From Amorphoplanes friuliensis DSM 7358 (GTDB lineage Bacteria; Actinomycetota; Actinomycetes; Mycobacteriales; Micromonosporaceae): a stretch of 64,000 nucleotides of DNA. This document shows positions 16,095 to 25,106 of this stretch, piece by piece (position 1 is the first letter of the stretch; each line of letters starts with the position of its first letter). The notes under the pieces are model-generated. The model was not told the DNA's origin. It was given only the letters and a program-made list of their open reading frames with translations, and did no database searches. Made by a program: the position numbers and the translations under genes. The stretch is taken from assembly GCF_000494755.1 (NCBI RefSeq), contig NC_022657.1:6238001-6302000 (forward strand), in the 5' to 3' direction.

Positions 16095-17483
16095 GTGCGA
16101 TCTCTGGCAGGGCGTTACCGGGTCGAGCAGCCGGTCGGTGAGGGCGGCAGCGCCGTCGTGCACAGCGGCTACGACCGCACCCTCAAACGCCGCGTCGCGA
16201 TCAAGCTCTTCACCCCGTACCGCCCGGACAGCCCCGCACCGTCGGTCGACGTGCTGCGCGAGGCCCGGGCCGCGGCGGCGCTGAGCCACCCGAACATCGC
16301 GCGGGTCTACGACTACGGCGAGGCGACCGAGGACGGCAAGCGCGTCCCGTACCTGGTCATGGAATTCCTCGAGGGCGACACCGTCGCCGACCAGCTCGCC
16401 ACGACGGGGGCCTTCGACTGGCCCCGCGCCGCGGAGATCTGCGCCGACGTCGCCGCGGCCCTGGCCGCCGCCCACGCCCGCGACCTGGTGCACCGTGACG
16501 TCAAGCCCCGCAACGTCATGCTCACCCCGTCCGGCACGAAGGTCCTCGACTTCGGCATCGCGGCCATGGCCGGCCAGGACGGCTTCGACTCCCAGGGCCA
16601 GCTGTGGGGCACCCCGGCCAGCCTCGCGCCCGAGCAGCTGCGCGGCGAGCCGACCTACCCGGCGGCCGACATCTACGCGCTCGGCCTGCTGCTCTTCGAA
16701 TGCCTGACCGGCGACCGCGCTTGGCCGGGCACCAGCGTCGGCGAGATCCTCGCCGCCCGCCACCAGCAGCGCGCGCCCCGGCTGCCCAGCATCCCCGGGC
16801 TCCCCCGCTCGATCGTCCGCCTCTACGAGTCCTGCGTCGCCGACGACCCGGCCCGCCGCCCGTCGGCGCTCGAGGTCGTCCAGGTCCTGCGGATCCCGGC
16901 CCTGCGATCGTCGACGGTCATCACCCGCACGATCGCCCCGGTACGCCCGAAGCGTTCCCGCAGTCGTGCTGCCATCACGGCGTCCATCGCCGTGGCCGCG
17001 GCGTTCGTCAGCATCATCGGCCTCCAGGTCGCCAACGGCTATTCGACGCCGGGCGGACGCGAGGCCGAGGCCGCCGTCGACGGTGCCCCCGCAACCAAGG
17101 CGCCGCAGCCGATCACCACACCGGCCCCGAAACCGACCTCGACGCGGGTGGTGCCCATCAGCGACGGGGACAACGACCGCCCGGTCCGCCGGGTCACCGA
17201 CACCCCGACCCGCGAGGCCACGTCGCAGGTACGCCCGGTGAAGCCGAAGCCGACCCCGTCGAGTGCCGCACCGAGCACCAAGCCGACCACGCGGCCGCCG
17301 GGACCCGTACCGAGTGACCCGACACCGACAACAACGGAGCCGGAACCGGAACCGACCGATCCCCCGGCCACCACCGAACCCCCGGCCGAGCCGACGGAAA
17401 CGCCGCCCGCGGACCCGGACCCGGAGGACCCGCCCCCGGCGGACGAGAGCGTCGTGCTCGCCGGTCTCAGTCCTGGGGCTTGA
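16095..17483 (+). CDS. Membrane Ser/Thr protein kinase with Pro/Thr-rich outer domain
   Basis: 462 residues from GTG 16095, with GGGAGGGA 6 nt before it. The kinase domain occupies residues 7-265: Gly loop VGEGGSAVVHSG, Lys37, HRDVKPRN with catalytic Asp135, DFG at 152-154 and APE at 178-180. All key residues are present, so it should be active. A membrane helix (about 293-313) leads to some 150 outer residues that are Pro-, Thr- and Glu-rich (TTTEPEPEPTDPPATTEPP), with no PASTA repeats. PknB-like layout; signal unknown. It is divergent from the sensor kinase and followed by small genes. Confidence 0.93.
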   Translation: MRSLAGRYRVEQPVGEGGSAVVHSGYDRTLKRRVAIKLFTPYRPDSPAPSVDVLREARAAAALSHPNIARVYDYGEATEDGKRVPYLVMEFLEGDTVADQLATTGAFDWPRAAEICADVAAALAAAHARDLVHRDVKPRNVMLTPSGTKVLDFGIAAMAGQDGFDSQGQLWGTPASLAPEQLRGEPTYPAADIYALGLLLFECLTGDRAWPGTSVGEILAARHQQRAPRLPSIPGLPRSIVRLYESCVADDPARRPSALEVVQVLRIPALRSSTVITRTIAPVRPKRSRSRAAITASIAVAAAFVSIIGLQVANGYSTPGGREAEAAVDGAPATKAPQPITTPAPKPTSTRVVPISDGDNDRPVRRVTDTPTREATSQVRPVKPKPTPSSAAPSTKPTTRPPGPVPSDPTPTTTEPEPEPTDPPATTEPPAEPTETPPADPDPEDPPPADESVVLAGLSPGA

Positions 17484-17592
17484 GCGGTTCCCCCTTCCTG
17501 CTCGTCGGTGGCGTGCTTACCCGCCGCGAGCCGGGCAAACGTCGGGCGTTCTGCCACGCGTTGTTCCCGCTCCGGTGGGTACGCGCCGGGGC

Positions 17593-17817
17593 ATGACGAC
17601 ACAGCACGGAAATCGCGACGGTGAACTGCCCATCGACCCGGCGGCCAAGCCTGAGCAGGGCGCACCGCTCACCCAGGTCGAGACGGACCGCCGGCCGCCC
17701 GGTGTGGCCGACAGCGACATCGTCACCGAACCGGACGGCTCGGGCACAGCAGGCGGCGCCTCCGGAAGCACCGGCGGCGGTTCCAGCATGCCGGGCCACC
17801 CCGACGCCGCCCGCTGA
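17593..17817 (+). CDS. Small hydrophilic hypothetical protein
   Basis: 74 residues from ATG 17593, rich in Gly, Ser, Asp and Pro (ending GGASGSTGGGSSMPGHP), probably disordered. The RBS is weak. It lies 109 bp after the kinase gene, a gap in which I see nothing definite. Codon usage matches its neighbours, so it is plausibly real; no function is recognised. Confidence 0.45.
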   Translation: MTTQHGNRDGELPIDPAAKPEQGAPLTQVETDRRPPGVADSDIVTEPDGSGTAGGASGSTGGGSSMPGHPDAAR

Positions 17818-17928
17818 TCACCATGGGCATCAACCGCGGGTGATGGGAAAAGGCTCACGAGGCAGCGACGGCCGCGCGACCGGGTCCACACCCCGTTTAC
17901 CGGCCGATCAGCGGGGAACGCGGCGGCC

Positions 17929-18306
17929 ATGGAACGAGGGAGCAGCAAGCACAGTCCCCGTGTGGACGAGCAGATGAGTCAGGAAGTCCTGGGTACGGTT
18001 CAGGGCATCGCCGGTGGCCGGGCCGAGGAGTGGAAGATGGCCGAGCCGCCGGGCGAGGACCAGCCCGAGCCGACCCGGACGCTGGAGGCCGAGTCAGCCA
18101 ACGACCTGAGCCGCTTCGGGCGTTTCGTCGGCCTGTCCGCCCTGCCCGGCGACCGCGAAGCCCTGCGGCGCAGCGCGGTGGCGCTGCTGGCTCCCGACGA
18201 CGTGCTGGCCGACCTGGACAGCCTGCCGGAGGGTGTCACCTACAGCACCGTCACCGAGATCTGGGCCGCTCTGGGCCGGGGCTCGGCCGACCGCCTGCCT
18301 GAGTAG
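17929..18306 (+). CDS. DUF2795-domain protein
   Basis: 125 residues. The start MERGSSKHSPRVDEQMSQEV and the motif GGRAEEWKMAEPPGEDQP are the conserved N-terminal signature of actinobacterial DUF2795 proteins, and the C-terminal half (LLAPDDVLADLDSLPEGVTY then YSTVTEIWAALG) is the DUF2795 domain itself. The function is unknown; the family is small and cytoplasmic. ATG 17929 is kept because the signature begins there. The stop lies in a hairpin shared with the convergent lipoprotein gene. Confidence 0.85.
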   Translation: MERGSSKHSPRVDEQMSQEVLGTVQGIAGGRAEEWKMAEPPGEDQPEPTRTLEAESANDLSRFGRFVGLSALPGDREALRRSAVALLAPDDVLADLDSLPEGVTYSTVTEIWAALGRGSADRLPE

Positions 18307-18320
18307 GGGTCTCCCCTACT
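18302..18320. terminator. Short hairpin between convergent genes
   Basis: AGTAGGGG, TCT, CCCCTACT: perfect 8-bp arms covering both convergent stop codons (18306 and 18316). No U-tract, as is usual in high-GC actinomycetes. Likely a bidirectional stop signal. Confidence 0.5.
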
Positions 18321-18771
18321 TCGCGCAGTCGTACTTGTTCACCGCGTCGAAGGCGGGCCGGTTCTCGGAGCCGTACAACGGATCCACCAGGTCCTTGGGG
18401 CTTCCGCCGGCCCGCAACGCCTTCCTGGACGTGGCCACGGCATCCAGAACGATGCCGAACTCCTTGCGGATGTCGGCCGGCGCGTCGGCCCGCATCGGTT
18501 TTCCGATCCGGGCGATGTTGTCGCTCTGGCGCCGCAGTTCCTCGAAATCCAGGGGCTTGCCCTCGATCGCCTTCCCGGCCTCGCCCACGTAGACCACGAC
18601 GGCGAACTGGAACGTGCCCAGGTCCAGGCAGAACGCCGACGCCCGCGTCGAGGCGGGCACCGGGGAGCTGGGCTGTTGCGGCTCCGGCGTGCGGCTCTTG
18701 TTCCCGTCGGCGCAGCCGCCCACCATCAGGGCTGACATCACGATGGCCAGATAACACTGCGAACGAGACAT
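18316..18771 (-). CDS. Predicted lipoprotein, unknown function
   Basis: 151 residues from ATG 18771. A signal sequence ends in the lipobox LMVGGC (lipidation Cys near residue 20), followed by a Pro/Ser linker (PEPQQPSSPVPAS) and a helical domain of about 110 residues with two further Cys. Expected on the outer face of the membrane. An upstream in-frame start at 18828 would place the signal too deep. The domain is not recognised. Confidence 0.75.
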   Translation of the reverse strand: MSRSQCYLAIVMSALMVGGCADGNKSRTPEPQQPSSPVPASTRASAFCLDLGTFQFAVVVYVGEAGKAIEGKPLDFEELRRQSDNIARIGKPMRADAPADIRKEFGIVLDAVATSRKALRAGGSPKDLVDPLYGSENRPAFDAVNKYDCAK

Positions 18772-18857
18772 CACATCACGGTAGGCAGTTCCTGCCCCGC
18801 TCCGGCCGGCCTGGCCTGAAGCGGACACCCCTGCTCCCGGCGTACTGCGATCTTCGT

Positions 18858-19313
18858 GTGCGGAGCCTGCACCTGCACGACGACGCGACCGGGTCCCGGC
18901 CGAGAGGCGGGACCGACGAGTACGTGGCCCGCGCGCTCGAGGCGGGCGCCGCCGGGTTCCTCGGCAAGGACGTCACGCCGGAGATCCTGCTCGCCGGGAT
19001 CCGCACCGTGGTCGGTGGTGACGCGCTGCTCTCGCCGTCGGCCACCCGCTCGCTGATCAACCGTTTCCTGTCCGGTCCGGGCAGCGTCGATGACCTGTCC
19101 TTGAAGTCGCTGGCCGTCCTGACCGACCGGGAGCGCGAGATCACCGCGCTGGCCGCCCACGGCCTGTCCAACCAGGACATCGCCCAGCGTCTGGTGGTGA
19201 GCCCGCTGACGGTACGCACCCACATCCACCGGGCGATGACGAAGGTGGGCGCGCGCGACCGCGCTCAACTGGTGGTGATCGCCTACCAGCAGGGGCTGGT
19301 CCGGGTGCGATGA
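18858..19313 (+). pseudogene. Truncated LuxR-type response regulator
   Basis: The similarity begins at DEYVARALEAGAAGFLGKDV (about 18918), that is, the end of a receiver domain, and continues through a complete NarL-type HTH (LTDREREITALAAHGLSNQD, then LVVSPLTVRTHIHRAMTKVG). The first 80-90 residues, including the phospho-Asp, are missing, and the preceding codons do not look like receiver sequence. No kinase gene is adjacent. It is probably a remnant; if expressed, it would be a constitutive DNA-binding fragment. Confidence 0.75.
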
Positions 19314-19386
19314 AACGTTGACTGTGTGCCGAGGACATGGTGTCCCATCGATCGGACCGCGAAGACGACGAGCGATGGAGTCGGAC

Positions 19387-20862
19387 ATGAGTCGACGGCA
19401 CAGCGCTGCCCTGGTGGCAGCACTCGGTATGGTCGGGACGCTGATCGCCGTGCTTCCCGCGCGAGCGGAGGAGCCCGCGGCAGCGCCATTGACCTGGGCC
19501 GCCTGCCCGGCGGATGTGAACGCGAAGACCGCGCCGCTGACGGCCGAGTGCACCACCGTGCCCGTGCCGCTGGACTACAGCCACCCCGGCGGCACCCAGA
19601 TCTCGCTGCTGGTGTCGCGGATCGCGAGCACCAAGCCGCAGCAGAGGCGCGGCATCCTGCTGCTGAACCCGGGCGGGCCGGGCGGCTCCGGGCTCGACCA
19701 GGCGGCCTTCCTGATGAACAAGGGCCTGCCGGCGAGTGTGACGGACTCCTACGACCTGATCGGCATGGACACCCGGGGCGTCGGCCACTCGACGCCGATG
19801 TACTGCGGCCTGCCCGAGGAGCTCGGCTACTGGGCCAACGTGCCGCCGTACGCCGCGGACGACGCAGCCGTGATCGCGCAGGCGAAGATCGCCGAGAAGG
19901 TGGCGCAGACGTGCGCCGCCAACGACTCCCGCGGGTGGCTGAAGCACCTCACGACGGCGAACATGGCCCGCGACCTGGACCGGATCCGGGCCGCCCTCGG
20001 CGAGCAGAAGGCCAGCTTCTACGGGGCGTCCTACGGTTCGGCGCTGGGTGCGGCGTACGTGTCGCTGTTCCCGGGCACGACCGACCGGGTGGTGCTCGAC
20101 AGCAACCTCGCCGACACCCACCTCGACCGCGACGGCCTGCGCCGGTTCGCCCGCGGTGTCGAGGAGACCTTCCCGGACTTCGCGAAGTGGGCGGCGGCAC
20201 GGCACGCCTCCTACGGCCTGGGCCGTACGCCCGCACAGGTGCGCAAGAATTACTTCGCCATCGCCGAACGGCTCGACAGGACCCCGGCCTCCGACGGAAC
20301 CACCGGCGCCATCTTCCGGTACCTCACCTTCGCCTACCTCTACGGCGACATCCAGTACGGCCCGCTGGCCCGGATCTGGCAGACGCTGCTGGACCCCGGC
20401 GCCGCGCGAGCAAAAGCGGCGCCCCCGGCGACCCCGATCGACAACGGTCTGACCGTGTTCCTGGCCGTCACCTGCAACGACGTGAACTGGCCCGAGGACC
20501 TGGCGACCTACCGGCGCGGTGTCGCCGAGGACCGCAAGAGGTACCCGATGTTCGGCGCGGCGACCGCCAACATCACGCCGTGCGCCTACTGGGAGCACGA
20601 GCCGTCCGAGCCGCCGGTCAAGGTCGACAACCGGGGTCCGGCCGACGTGCTGATGCTGCAGAACCGGCACGACCCGGTCACTCCCGCGATCAACGCCCAG
20701 CTGCTGCGCCAGAAGTTCGGCCAGCGGGCCAGGCTGGTGACCGTCGACGACAGCGGGCACGGCGTCTACGTTCTCGGCGGCAACGCGTGCGCGCTGGACC
20801 TGGCCACCGCCTATCTGGTCGACGGGAAGATGCCCGCGCGGGACCTCTCGTGCCGGTCGTGA
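19387..20862 (+). CDS. Secreted TAP-like alpha/beta hydrolase (tripeptidyl aminopeptidase family)
   Basis: 491 residues. Signal peptide (SAALVAALGMVGTLIAVLPARA, cut near residue 27), oxyanion region LLNPGGPGGSG, MDTRGVGHS, nucleophile Ser215 in GASYG, acid in QNRHDPVTP and catalytic His in DSGHGVY near the end. Streptomyces relatives remove N-terminal tripeptides or hydrolyse esters and amides outside the cell. ATG 19387 is preferred for its GGAG spacing. One of three TAP-like genes in the window (also 28789-30417 and 42658-44124). Its stop overlaps the GTG of the next gene. Confidence 0.92.
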   Translation: MSRRHSAALVAALGMVGTLIAVLPARAEEPAAAPLTWAACPADVNAKTAPLTAECTTVPVPLDYSHPGGTQISLLVSRIASTKPQQRRGILLLNPGGPGGSGLDQAAFLMNKGLPASVTDSYDLIGMDTRGVGHSTPMYCGLPEELGYWANVPPYAADDAAVIAQAKIAEKVAQTCAANDSRGWLKHLTTANMARDLDRIRAALGEQKASFYGASYGSALGAAYVSLFPGTTDRVVLDSNLADTHLDRDGLRRFARGVEETFPDFAKWAAARHASYGLGRTPAQVRKNYFAIAERLDRTPASDGTTGAIFRYLTFAYLYGDIQYGPLARIWQTLLDPGAARAKAAPPATPIDNGLTVFLAVTCNDVNWPEDLATYRRGVAEDRKRYPMFGAATANITPCAYWEHEPSEPPVKVDNRGPADVLMLQNRHDPVTPAINAQLLRQKFGQRARLVTVDDSGHGVYVLGGNACALDLATAYLVDGKMPARDLSCRS

Positions 20863-21509
20863 CCAGCATGTTCAAGCAGTGGAAAAAGCAGTGGGCCATC
20901 GGGCGGGTGAAGGCCGGCGACGGCCACCCGCTGAAGCCCTTCCGGTGGTGGCAGACGTTCACCGGACGCAAGCTCTTCTCCCTGCGCGTGCAGCAGGACG
21001 GACAGACCATCGAGTACGCCGTGGAGGTGCGCCAAGGATCGGAGCGAACCATGGCGCACGTCTTCCTCAACGGCCGACATCATGCGCAGGCGCCGCTACC
21101 AGCGGTCATTCCGGTCGCCCACGGGACCATCGAGATCGCCAAGAGCAACTTCGGGCTGAAACGAGCGAGCTTCGTCAGCGACGACAACGTCGAACACCAG
21201 CTCGTCGCTGATCCGTCGTCCCTCATCGGGCGCCGCCTGCGCTACGAGCGTGAGCACCCGCAGGCGAGCCGCATCATCGGCGCTGTCTCCATAGCGGTGC
21301 TCCTTGTCGGCGTGGGGCTGAACCTGATCCAGCTGCTGGAGCCGCTCTCGGCGATCCCGCCCGTGCAGGAGCGCTTCGGCACGTTCGAGTCCCCTGTCTC
21401 CCTGCCGGTCTGGCTGAACGTCGCCCTCGGGGCCGCGGCGGTCCTGGGCAGCATGGAGCGCGGACTGCGGCTGAAATACAGCTGGCTGCTCGATGGCATG
21501 GCCGACTGA
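20859..21509 (+). CDS. Hypothetical membrane protein
   Basis: 216 residues from GTG 20859 (GTGA overlap with the hydrolase stop); ATG 20868 is the alternative start. A basic, aromatic N-terminal part (KQWKKQWAIGRVKAGDG) resembling a PH-like or FHA-like beta domain is followed by two membrane helices near residues 140-160 and 180-200. Codon usage is slightly less GC-biased than around it. It is cotranscribed with the secreted hydrolase. No family is recognised with confidence. Confidence 0.65.
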   Translation: MTSMFKQWKKQWAIGRVKAGDGHPLKPFRWWQTFTGRKLFSLRVQQDGQTIEYAVEVRQGSERTMAHVFLNGRHHAQAPLPAVIPVAHGTIEIAKSNFGLKRASFVSDDNVEHQLVADPSSLIGRRLRYEREHPQASRIIGAVSIAVLLVGVGLNLIQLLEPLSAIPPVQERFGTFESPVSLPVWLNVALGAAAVLGSMERGLRLKYSWLLDGMAD

Positions 21510-21518
21510 AACTCCGGT

Positions 21519-21530
21519 GTACCCGGGTAC
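21519..21530. promoter_or_regulatory. Palindrome upstream of ABC/two-component operon
   Basis: GTACCCGGGTAC, a perfect 12-bp palindrome flanked by GGT and CACC, centred about 75 bp before ATG 21600. A second GGTACC-like pair follows near 21559-21580. Probably an operator of the NarL-type regulator encoded at the end of this operon. Confidence 0.45.
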
Positions 21531-21586
21531 CACCGGGAGCGCTCGATTGTCGCCCGCGGTACCACGATCCGGGCGTACCGGCTGCC

Positions 21587-21592
21587 TAGCGT
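21587..21592 (+). promoter_or_regulatory. -10 element of ABC transporter operon
   Basis: TAGCGT, 7 nt before ATG 21600. There is no Shine-Dalgarno sequence at the ATG, so a leaderless transcript is likely. Confidence 0.45.
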
Positions 21593-21599
21593 GGTGAGC

Positions 21600-22499
21600 A
21601 TGATTCAAGTACGCGAAGTGACCAAGCGGTACGGCGCGAAGACGGTCGTCGACCAGCTGTCGTTCACGGCGAAGCCCGGTCAGGTCACCGGCTTCCTCGG
21701 GCCCAACGGCGCCGGTAAGTCGACCACCATGCGGATGATCGTCGGTCTCGATGCGCCGACCTCGGGCGACGTGCTGGTCAACGGCAAGCCGTACGTGTCG
21801 TCGAAGGCACCGCTGCACGAGATCGGGGTGCTGCTCGAGGCCAGGGCCATGCACCCCGGCCGTACGGCGGTCAGCCACCTGCTCGCCATCGCCCGCACGA
21901 ACGGCATCTCCCGTTCGCGGGTCGACGAGGTGCTCGGCCTGGTCGGGCTCTCGGCCGCCGCCCACAAGCGGGTCGGTGCCTTCTCTCTCGGCATGGGCCA
22001 GCGGCTGGGCATCGCCGCCGCGCTGCTCGGCGACCCGGCCGTGGTGATGCTGGACGAGCCGGTCAACGGGCTCGACCCCGACGGTGTCCTGTGGGTCCGC
22101 AACCTGCTGACCGGCCTGGCCGCCGAGGGCCGCACCGTGATGCTGTCCTCGCACCTGATGAGCGAGGTCTCGCTGATCGCGGACCACCTGGTGATCATCG
22201 GGCAGGGCCGGCTGCTGGCCGACACCACCGTGGCCGACCTCATGACCGCCGAGGGCGTCCGGGTCGTCACCGCGGCCCCCGACGAGCTGCGCGGGCTGAT
22301 CGCCGGCCCCGGCGTCACCGTCACGTCGACCGGGAGTGCCGAGGAGCTGTTCGTCGCCGGCACCACCGCCCGCAAGATCGGGCTGGCGGCGGCCTCCCGC
22401 GGCATCCCGCTGTTCGAGCTCACCCCGCAGAACGCCTCGCTCGAAGAGGCGTTCATGGAACTGACCCACAACGCTGTCGAATACGAGGCCACCCGATGA
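21600..22499 (+). CDS. ABC transporter ATP-binding subunit (exporter)
   Basis: 299 residues from ATG 21600. Walker A GPNGAGKST (about residue 37), signature FSLGMGQRLGIAAALLGDP, Walker B VVMLDEPVNGLDPDG and switch His in MLSSHLMSEV. The C-terminal extension of about 80 residues is typical of BcrA-like/CcmA exporters for antibiotics or peptides. It precedes a permease (ATGA overlap), a sensor kinase and a regulator, so it is part of a bacitracin-type detoxification module that likely controls itself. Confidence 0.95.
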   Translation: MIQVREVTKRYGAKTVVDQLSFTAKPGQVTGFLGPNGAGKSTTMRMIVGLDAPTSGDVLVNGKPYVSSKAPLHEIGVLLEARAMHPGRTAVSHLLAIARTNGISRSRVDEVLGLVGLSAAAHKRVGAFSLGMGQRLGIAAALLGDPAVVMLDEPVNGLDPDGVLWVRNLLTGLAAEGRTVMLSSHLMSEVSLIADHLVIIGQGRLLADTTVADLMTAEGVRVVTAAPDELRGLIAGPGVTVTSTGSAEELFVAGTTARKIGLAAASRGIPLFELTPQNASLEEAFMELTHNAVEYEATR

Positions 22500-23245
22500 A
22501 GATCACCCCTGGTGGCGTTGTCGCCGCCGAGTGGACCAAGTTCTCCTCCCTGCGTTCCACCTGGATCACCACCGGCATCTCGGTCGTGCTCCTGATCGCG
22601 TTCGGCGTGATCGCCTCGGCGTCGATCTCGGACGACAGCCTGTCGGCCGTCGATCTGGCTCTGTCCGGCAGCTCCCTGGCCGCCCTCACCGTCGGTGTGC
22701 TCGGCGCGCTGCTGGGAGCCGGCGAATACACCACCGGCATGATCCGGGCGACCCTGGCCGCCGTGCCGCGCCGGTTGCCGGTGCTGTGGTCCAAGAGCCT
22801 GGTGGCCGGATTCGCCGCGCTGATCACGATGACGGCCGGCGCCTTCGCCGCGTTTGCGCTGGGCTCGGCCGTGCTGAACGACGGCGTCAGCGGCGTCGGT
22901 CTCGGTGACGCCGGCGTGGTGCGCGCCCTGTTCGGCGCCGGTCTCTACCTGGGCCTGGTCGCGGTGCTCGGTGTTGCCCTCGGCATGCTCGTGCGCTCCA
23001 GCGCCGGTGCGATCGCGATCCTGGCCGGCCTGCTGCTGATCGTGCCCGGCCTGGCCGCGCTGCTGCCGGACTCGATCTCGGAGACGATCACGCCGTACCT
23101 GACGAGCAACGCGGGCAGCGCCGTGATGGCGCTGACCCCGGGCGAGGGCACTCTGGGGCCGTGGACCGGTCTTGCGGTTTTTGCCGGCTACGTCGCCGTG
23201 GCCTTGGCCGCGACGGCCTATCGCCTCAAAAAGACCGACGCGTAA
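22496..23245 (+). CDS. ABC-2-type permease
   Basis: 249 residues with six membrane helices. The N-terminus VVAAEWTKFSSLRSTWITTG is the standard opening of ABC-2 permeases paired with BcrA-like ATPases, and GEYTTGMIRATLAAVPRR is the coupling region after helix 2. It pairs with the ATPase, whose stop it overlaps by 4 bp, to form a half-transporter exporter. The substrate is unknown, most likely a hydrophobic or peptide-like compound. Confidence 0.93.
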   Translation: MKITPGGVVAAEWTKFSSLRSTWITTGISVVLLIAFGVIASASISDDSLSAVDLALSGSSLAALTVGVLGALLGAGEYTTGMIRATLAAVPRRLPVLWSKSLVAGFAALITMTAGAFAAFALGSAVLNDGVSGVGLGDAGVVRALFGAGLYLGLVAVLGVALGMLVRSSAGAIAILAGLLLIVPGLAALLPDSISETITPYLTSNAGSAVMALTPGEGTLGPWTGLAVFAGYVAVALAATAYRLKKTDA

Positions 23246-23260
23246 GTGGAGAATCAGGCG

Positions 23261-24415
23261 ATGAGCGTGCAGGGATGGCTGGTCGACCGGCAGACAGCGC
23301 TGCGAGCGCTCGACCGGCACCGGCCGTGGGCCATGGACACCCTGGTGGCCGTCCCGATCGTGCTCTCCAGCATCCCGAACGTGATCGAGAAGCCCGTCTC
23401 GGCCACGATCGCGACCCTGGTGCTGCTGCCCCCGCTGTACTGGCGGCGGCGGTACCCGTTCCTGGCCTTCCTCGCCGTTGTGGTCATCGACCTGATCGAG
23501 GTCCTGCTGGACGTCGGCGTGGGCGCCGGGGTGATCCTGCTGGTGATGCTCTTCGGGGTCGCCTCGCGGGGGTCGTGGCGATCGCTCGCCACGGCCTCCG
23601 TGCTCACCGTCGCGCTGCTCACCGCCGAAATCTACTTCCTCGGGCCGGTGACGGAAACCCCGACCCTCACGATGTCCCTGGCGCTCGGCATCGCGGTGGC
23701 CGCGGTCGCGTCCGGCGTCGCGGTGCGCACGCGCCGGGCGTACCTGATCGCTCTGGAGGACCGTGCCGACCGCCTGGAGATCGAGCGGGACCAGCGGGCC
23801 CGCCTCGCCGTCGCCGACGAGCGGGCCCGGGTGGCCCGCGAGATGCACGACATCGTCGGGCATCACGTGTCGGTGATCGTCGGTCTCGCCGACGGCGGCG
23901 CCGCCCTCGCAAGATCGCGGGAGGAGCAGACCGCCGAGCCGCTGCGGCTCATCGGCGAGACCGGCCGGCAGGCGCTCGCGGAGCTGCGCCGGACGCTGGG
24001 CGTGCTGCGCGGCGAGGACGCCGATCCGCAGCTGAGGCCCCAGCCCGGCATCGAGGATCTCGACCGGCTGCTGCCCAGCATCCGGGGGGCAGGCCTTGCG
24101 GTGACCTACTCGACGTCGGGTGAGCTGCACACCCTGGGCAAGGGCCTGCAGCTCGCGGTCTACCGCATCGTGCAGGAAGCGCTCACCAACACCCTCAAAC
24201 ACGCGGGACGCGGCGCCGCTGCCACCGTCACTCTCACTGCCTGCGACGGAGAGGTACGCGTCACCGTCCGCGACAACGGCCGTGGCGGACCCGCCGCCCC
24301 CAGCCACGGCCTGCTCGGCATGCGCGAACGTGCCGCCATGTACGACGGGACGGTGACCGCCGGCCCGGCCGAGCGGGGCTGGCTGGTCGACGTCGTCCTC
24401 AAGGAGCCCTCGTGA
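23261..24415 (+). CDS. Sensor histidine kinase, HisKA_3 type
   Basis: 384 residues from ATG 23261 (GGAG 9 nt upstream; GTG 23246 is possible). Five to six membrane helices (about 25-155), a coiled linker, dimerisation helix RARVAREMHDIVGHHVSVIV with phospho-His 196, and a GHKL ATPase with QEALTNTLKHAG and GLLGMRERAAMY. It lacks a large sensor domain, so it may sense through its membrane part or the ABC transporter. Third gene of the operon. Confidence 0.93.
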   Translation: MSVQGWLVDRQTALRALDRHRPWAMDTLVAVPIVLSSIPNVIEKPVSATIATLVLLPPLYWRRRYPFLAFLAVVVIDLIEVLLDVGVGAGVILLVMLFGVASRGSWRSLATASVLTVALLTAEIYFLGPVTETPTLTMSLALGIAVAAVASGVAVRTRRAYLIALEDRADRLEIERDQRARLAVADERARVAREMHDIVGHHVSVIVGLADGGAALARSREEQTAEPLRLIGETGRQALAELRRTLGVLRGEDADPQLRPQPGIEDLDRLLPSIRGAGLAVTYSTSGELHTLGKGLQLAVYRIVQEALTNTLKHAGRGAAATVTLTACDGEVRVTVRDNGRGGPAAPSHGLLGMRERAAMYDGTVTAGPAERGWLVDVVLKEPS

Positions 24416-25068
24416 CCACCGTGTTGATCGCCGACGACCAGCCGTTGCAGCGCCTGGGTTTCCGGATGCTGCTCGACGGCACCGCCGGGATGGTCGTGGT
24501 CGGCGAGGCCTCCAGCGGCGCCGAGGCGGTGCGGATGGTGGACCAGACCCACCCCGACGTGGTGCTGATGGACGTCCGGATGCCCGGCATGGACGGCATC
24601 GAGGCCACCCGCCGGATCACCGCGGCCGGCTCGCGCACCCGCGTGCTGATCCTGACCACCTTCGACCTCGACGAGTACGTCTACGCCGGACTGCGGGCCG
24701 GGGCCAGCGGCTTCCTGCTCAAGGACGCCCGGCCGGACGAGCTGATCGCCGGGATCCGGGCCGTGGCCGGCGGCGACTCGGTGGTGGCCCCGAGCCTGAC
24801 CCGCAAGCTGATGGAGGCCTACCTCCAGGACCCTGCACCGGCCGCGGACACGGACCCCCGCCTGAGTGCGCTCAGCGAACGGGAGCGCGAGGTCCTGCAG
24901 GCGATCGGCCGGGGTGCCACCAACACCGAGATCGCCGACCGTTTCACCCTCTCCGAATCCACCGTGAAGAAGCACGTCGGGCGCGTCCTGGCCAAGATCG
25001 GAGCGCGGGACCGCATCCAAGCGGTGATCTTCGCGTACGACAACGGCCTGGTCCAACCCCGCGCCTGA
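24412..25068 (+). CDS. LuxR-type response regulator
   Basis: 218 residues from GTG 24412, overlapping the kinase stop by 4 bp. Receiver with IADDQ, VVLMDVRMPG (phospho-Asp) and FLLKDARPDE; HTH with LQAIGRGATNTEIADRFTLS and STVKKHVGRVLAKI. It should respond to the kinase just upstream and probably drives the ABC genes through the palindrome at 21519-21530. Confidence 0.94.
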   Translation: MTTVLIADDQPLQRLGFRMLLDGTAGMVVVGEASSGAEAVRMVDQTHPDVVLMDVRMPGMDGIEATRRITAAGSRTRVLILTTFDLDEYVYAGLRAGASGFLLKDARPDELIAGIRAVAGGDSVVAPSLTRKLMEAYLQDPAPAADTDPRLSALSEREREVLQAIGRGATNTEIADRFTLSESTVKKHVGRVLAKIGARDRIQAVIFAYDNGLVQPRA

Positions 25069-25106
25069 GCCCTTCATCCCATCCTGCAACACATGAGGAG
25101 ACGACC

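Noticed and set aside
17484..17592. Possible small RNA or gene between kinase and small protein
   Set aside because: Only weak GC-rich inverted repeats that would be expected by chance; no promoter or hairpin with a U-tract.
21680..24307. 875-codon open frame opposite the ABC/two-component operon
   Set aside because: The plus strand shows four textbook proteins with overlapping starts and stops; the antisense frame has none.
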